The position numbers were made by a program, and so were the translations under genes. The notes under the pieces are model-generated. The model did no database searches, was not told where the DNA came from, and saw only the letters and a list, made by a program, of their open reading frames with translations. Source: Grammothele lineata (lineage: Eukaryota; Basidiomycota; Agaricomycetes; Polyporales; Polyporaceae). Taken from it: DNA of 64,000 nt. Location: NCBI GenBank assembly GCA_002150815.3, contig NDFF03000226.1:1-64000 (forward strand). The letters run 5' to 3'. Below are positions 59,781 through 64,000 of the stretch, piece by piece (positions within the stretch are counted from its first letter, which is position 1; every line of letters begins with the position of its first letter).

Positions 59781-62700
59781 CTAGCCACTGGACTCCTCCT
59801 CGGAGTCGTTCAGCTCCTTGCGAGGGTCCGAGACGTCTACCACCTCCACATCCGAATCGTCTTCGTCGACTTCTGGAAGCCGCGATACAGCCTCCAGATC
59901 CCCATCGTCAATGAGCCCAAGCTTACTCCATTGTCCCAGGCAGAGAACAGCCCGGGTAGACTGTGGCGATAGACCATTCCTCGTGTGCGAGATGAGCAGT
60001 CGACCACGACTGAAAACCCGTTCGACCTCGACAGATGTAGCTGCAGCGTATGTCATGCATCAGTACAACGGCAACACGAGGCTACTGGAACGAACGAACG
60101 GGGTATAGATAGATAGTCGAGTGCCATCCGGGATAGGCGGGGATAGATGTCACGTCGCTTGTGCCACCAGGCCCGGGGATCATTCACCTTGTCCTCGACC
60201 TCCTCCCTCAAGTAATGATCTAACTCATCGACTACTCGCCGCCTTGAAGTGTGTGTGGATGACATAGCCATGTCATCAGCAAAAATGCAGGGCTCGCGGC
60301 CTTCCGTGGGGTCGGCGCGCGAAGAAATCTTGCGTGGGACCCAGCCCGCGACACGTCCTGGCCCGCGCGCGACGACCCCACGACAGCCCGCGATGGCCCC
60401 ATGAGCGCGCGTCAGCCCACGACGTTCAGTTTCGCGCACGACGGCCCGAGCCCTCTTCGGCTCAGCGGGCGGGAGCGGCCTGCTAGTGACGTCACGCGCG
60501 ACTGCCCACAGCATGGGGCTCCGCGCGCACTGCAGCACGAGAGCCTAAGAGATAAAAACATACCTGCTATCCTGGCTCTTTGTGTGAGTACGCTTGTCGC
60601 ACGAGATTCATGTTAGTTATGTTATTGGGACTTGAAAGCTTGTCATCGCAAGTTGAACAGGCTGCCGGCGCTTCATAAGCTGAGATCGCGAGCGGTTTCT
60701 AAATCGGGCTGCCGATGCCTGCTTTTGGCAGGATATTCAAACTCCGCGCCGCCTTCTGTTTCGGCGACTCGGCGGCGAGGATAAGACAGCGCGCGCGTCG
60801 CCGCGCCCTCTCTCCTCGACGTGTTCTACTTCCCCTGCTCTCGCGCGCCCCTCTCTTAGTCGCTATCCCATATATCCTATCTCTTCTCGCCATCAACTCT
60901 GTGGCCCTCCAAAGGACATAGGAAGCTTGTAGCAGGTGCCCGGTGAGTTTTTTCCGTCGCTCGATGCGCATACAGTCATTCAGAGATGTCATCTCGCTGC
61001 ACCCTATGTCGCCTTCGATCCAACATTCTCGTCGTCTAAATGGAGCATTATCTGGTATGTCAGTATCATTGTGGGGGATCCGCATCCTCGCTAACCTCGC
61101 TACCCTTCGTCACGCCTTATTCCCACCTACCGAACCACCTCCCAGCTAGTAAATGCATGCGCGCCCTGTATACTCTAGGTACGCCCTTCTTGCATACAAG
61201 AACGGATGAGCTGGTACGTTGTAAGGAGACACTAAGGTGAGATGGCGTGAGCTTAGGGTGCCGGGCCGCGCACATTCTGATGTCATGGTTGTATCCCCTT
61301 ACAATTATCAACGGAACTACTAGTTAGATAAATGTATGTAGTGTACAAATGAAATACTTATTGAGTTTGTCTTCTGAAGACCGAGAACAACTATGAATGC
61401 AAATAATGAATTGTATCCTTTTAGATAGAGCCCGGTCTATGCGCGCTGCAGCAGGCGGACCCCACGCCAGCCCACGACCGACGCGACCCCACGACCCAGC
61501 CGTAAGCACGCGACAGCGCACGACATTCCCACGCAGCGCGCGCCCGCGCGCGCGTCTCGTGCTCAGCGCACGCCCCATGTTATTAGCCCGTGAAAGTCCG
61601 AGTCGTGTGGGTCGTGGGCTCGCGCGCGCTGCAGCGTGCGTGCCACGCATTTTTGCTGATGGTCAAAGTAGTTGCTTGTAGCATCCTATGTAGGTTCAAC
61701 GTGAGAAATTGCGAGAGCTTGTTGAAAGGGAAATAGATCCGAGCGATTCAGGTGCCAAACTTGCCAAAATGTACGTACGTCTGAGCCCGATAGGTTCTGC
61801 ACGTCGTTTCTAGCATGGTACGCGTCCGTACCATCATCGGATGCGAATTGAAGGGACGCATACTTGCGCTCGAACTCGTCGCGTACAAGCTTGCGTGCAC
61901 TGTCAACGTACGAGCGAGTATAATTGAGAACTTTACGGAAATAGGTGAGCTTGAAGCAGGGATGGAGGACTATCGATCAAATGATTCGTATCAGTGTTGA
62001 GCCTCTGAGTGATAGATGGTGAGCTATAGAAAGGTTTAAGACACACCCATGGCAATCCTGTAAACATCTGCAGCGTCCGTCAAGTTGTAATATTTCTCCA
62101 GTGTCTTCAATGAAGTGCGGATAGCGACTTGAAGGGCGAGGTCGCATTCGTCAATTGAGGATAATTTCTTCTTGAGAAGCTCCATGGCAGGCACAACCGT
62201 AGCGAGGTTGGCATTCTGACGCGAAAAGAATAGGGTTGCATCCTTCAGAACCTAATGTATAATCAAAAAATGATCAGCCAGATAGCTACAGATCGGATGT
62301 GTGTAAACGCAGCGAATGCCACCTTCAAAGTCATCCTGAGTTGTTCCACGATCAGCCACTCCGACTTTTCGATCTCATAGGCACGCAACCCGTTGTCTTT
62401 GTTGCTACACATCCTGTTCAGCACCTCGCGATGCTTCCACGCCGCCTCGAGCATATCAAAAGTCGAGTTCCAGCGTGTACGAACATCCCGCGGAATCATG
62501 GACTGTGAGAAGTCCATCTCATCGAGGAGCTCGCGCCATGCAGGTGCAAGCTTCGTCGACGAGTTTATGATCTTGAATGCCAGCTTTCGAATCTGTAAAT
62601 TATGTCGTGAGCCATGTGAGAAGGCTAAGGTTGAGCGACGCCACTCACCTTCGCAAGAACTAATTTTGCCGGCTTCACAGTTGCCTGAAACTCGGATACC

Positions 62701-64000
62701 TCCTCAGGCGACATATCTAGCAGCTCGGACTTCCAACCCTTTGTATTGTCGTCCAAATCATCCCCATTTCCAGCCCTCAAGGCAGCCAAACGAGATTCCA
62801 ACTCCTCGGTATCCTGATCATCCATGAGTGCCGCAAGCTTCGCATCAGCAGCGTCACCACGCTCCTTTGAGGTGTCAAACAGCCTCGTGAGCGAGTGTGC
62901 AGTCAAGTTGACGACGTGATCGAAGCATCGGACGCGAGCCTTACGTCCGGAGAACTCCGAAAGGTTCTCTTCCATCGCATTGACCATCGTGTCATTGTTC
63001 GTCGCATTGTCGCAGGTCACGGCAAGAATCTAGAGTGATACGTTTAGCGAGTGCGTGGCGATCGATCGCTTCCCTCAAGGACTCGCCTTCTTCTCGATGC
63101 CGAACTCCTTCAGAATTGTTTCAAACACTTCTGCAAAGGTCTTTCCCGTATGCGACTGCAATCAATCATGTTAATGAAACTGTTAAGCCGTTCAAGATGA
63201 TGCACATACGGAAGCAACCTCAACAAAGTCCAGAAGCATGGAGACAGGCTTTCCAGCCTTCTCAAAGTGCACAGTAACTGCCATGAATGCACGATGGTTT
63301 GGTGACGTCCACGCATCTGTGCTGAAGCTCAAACGAGAGCGATCACCCTATAAATGGAGTAGATTAGTTGATATCTTCCCCTCGTATAAGTGAGAGACTC
63401 GCCTGGAGCTGGGAAGCAAGCCGCTTGCGGGTCCGAGAAAAAACTTCCTTAATGTCACGCGAAACGGTCGAGGGTGAAGGGAGGGTGTATCCGGGACGCC
63501 CCGTGATCATGAGAACCTTGAAGCCACGATCGCCGACCATTTTGAACGGCCGCAGGTCCTCACAGAACCACCGAACAAGCTCAACCCTTCGGGGAAGCAT
63601 GCGTGCACCATATGTGAGTGGATTGTGCATTCAAGATGCTCATGCTCAATACATACCGTGTTTGCATCTTTGACAGCGTCTTATGGCTGTACGTGACTAC
63701 CTTGGTCTTCTGGGAGCGACCGAGGAACTGTTTGATGTCCCCGTTCATCAGGTACGCGTTCGCCATCTTGCGAGAGTCGCGATGATGCTTCACTTCGTTC
63801 ACAGAGTCTAGAACGTCGCTTCCCCAGCATTTAGCGACATGTTTTCCGAGATTACTTGTCGAACTCTTATCCTTCGTGTCCAGGAATCGATTGAGCCCGG
63901 TGCCGCACTTCAGACATTTGAATGTGATGCACGGACGTCCGTTGAGGTGGTGTGCCTTCGGGTTAGAGCCAAACAAGCCGTAGATGGGCGCAGTAGCTGT
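59781..64000 (-). CDS. hAT transposase, partial and interrupted
   Basis: From the right edge: a BED-like zinc-finger region with CLKCGTGLN and KHVAKCWG; RWFCEDLRPFKMV; then LSFSTDAWTSPNHRAF with the first catalytic Asp; VTCDNATNND with the second; RTRWNSTFDMLEAAW; and LHPCFKLTYF (about 62000). After the nested insertion come VVDELDHYLREEV, AWWHKRRDIYPRLSRMALDYLSIP and, across an intron, TSVEVERVFSRGRLL, the C-terminal dimerisation motif with the catalytic Glu. The stop is at 59781-59783. The visible exons are free of stops, so the copy was recently active until the nested insertion split it. The N-terminus lies beyond the window. Confidence 0.85.
60274..61661. mobile_element. Nested ~1.4 kb element with 15-bp inverted repeats
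   Basis: catcagcaaaaatgc (60274-60288) recurs as its reverse complement at 61647-61661. Both ends are GC-rich with repeated cccacgac-like motifs; the interior (60700-61300) is AT-richer and has no protein motif. The hAT transposase reads up to one side and resumes on the other, so this is an insertion. It is probably non-autonomous. No clear target-site duplication was found beside the repeats. Confidence 0.6.

Larger units (their letters stand above)
59500..64000 (-). mobile_element. Ac-like hAT DNA transposon, right end outside window
   Basis: The left terminus is placed at 59500 (tagggcatggcacgggtcgg) because homology to the P450-3 promoter ends at 59499. A subterminal array of ACGGGT/ACCCGT motifs (59510-59665) follows, as expected for transposase-binding sites. 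The transposase reads on the minus strand up to the right edge of the window. A second element (60274-61661) is nested within it. The other terminus and the 8-base target duplication are not visible. Confidence 0.8.

Overview
The window is nuclear DNA of a filamentous basidiomycete, most likely a wood-decay Agaricomycete (Polyporales-like; this placement is inference). The evidence is intron-dense genes with about 50-65 nt GT-AG introns, micro-exons, tandem basidiomycete-type cytochrome P450s, CE16-type GDSL acetylesterases, fungal Phi-like glutathione transferases, an Egh16-like secreted protein and an Ac-like hAT transposon.

Layout. 0.85-36 kb is an accessory region in which P450s alternate with GDSL esterases, with two GSTs between them: P450-1 and P450-2 (+), esterase pseudogene A, P450-3, esterase fragment D, esterase 1, GST A, esterase 2, P450-4, esterase pseudogene C, a Cys-rich small secreted protein, P450-5, esterase 3 (+), P450-6, GST B. 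36.9-41.3 kb is a housekeeping importin-4/Kap123 gene. 42.4-50.5 kb holds a small hypothetical gene, an intron-bearing tRNA-Gln(CUG), the Egh16-like gene, a gene-poor repeat-like stretch and tRNA-Leu(AAG). 50.8-53.2 kb is a WS/DGAT-type acyltransferase, followed by P450-7 and P450-8 (-). 59.5-64 kb is a hAT transposon, transposase on the minus strand, open at the right edge, with its left end in the P450-8 promoter. It carries a nested ~1.4 kb insertion bounded by 15-bp inverted repeats.

All eight P450s descend from one recent ancestor. They share one exon plan, including a 14-nt micro-exon that encodes the I-helix A/G-G-x-D-T motif. P450-3/P450-8 and P450-4/P450-5 also share promoter sequence. 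The copies are at different stages of gene birth and death: P450-1 reads through cleanly but has Phe in place of the heme-ligand Cys, and three esterase copies are decayed to fragments. A plausible joint role is oxidation (P450), deacetylation (CE16), conjugation (GST) and acylation (WS/DGAT) of plant extractives or of the fungus's own lipophilic metabolites. No terpene synthase, PKS or NRPS is visible, so this looks like a detoxification or tailoring arsenal and not a classic biosynthetic cluster. Functions are inferred from motifs read by eye; no database search was possible.
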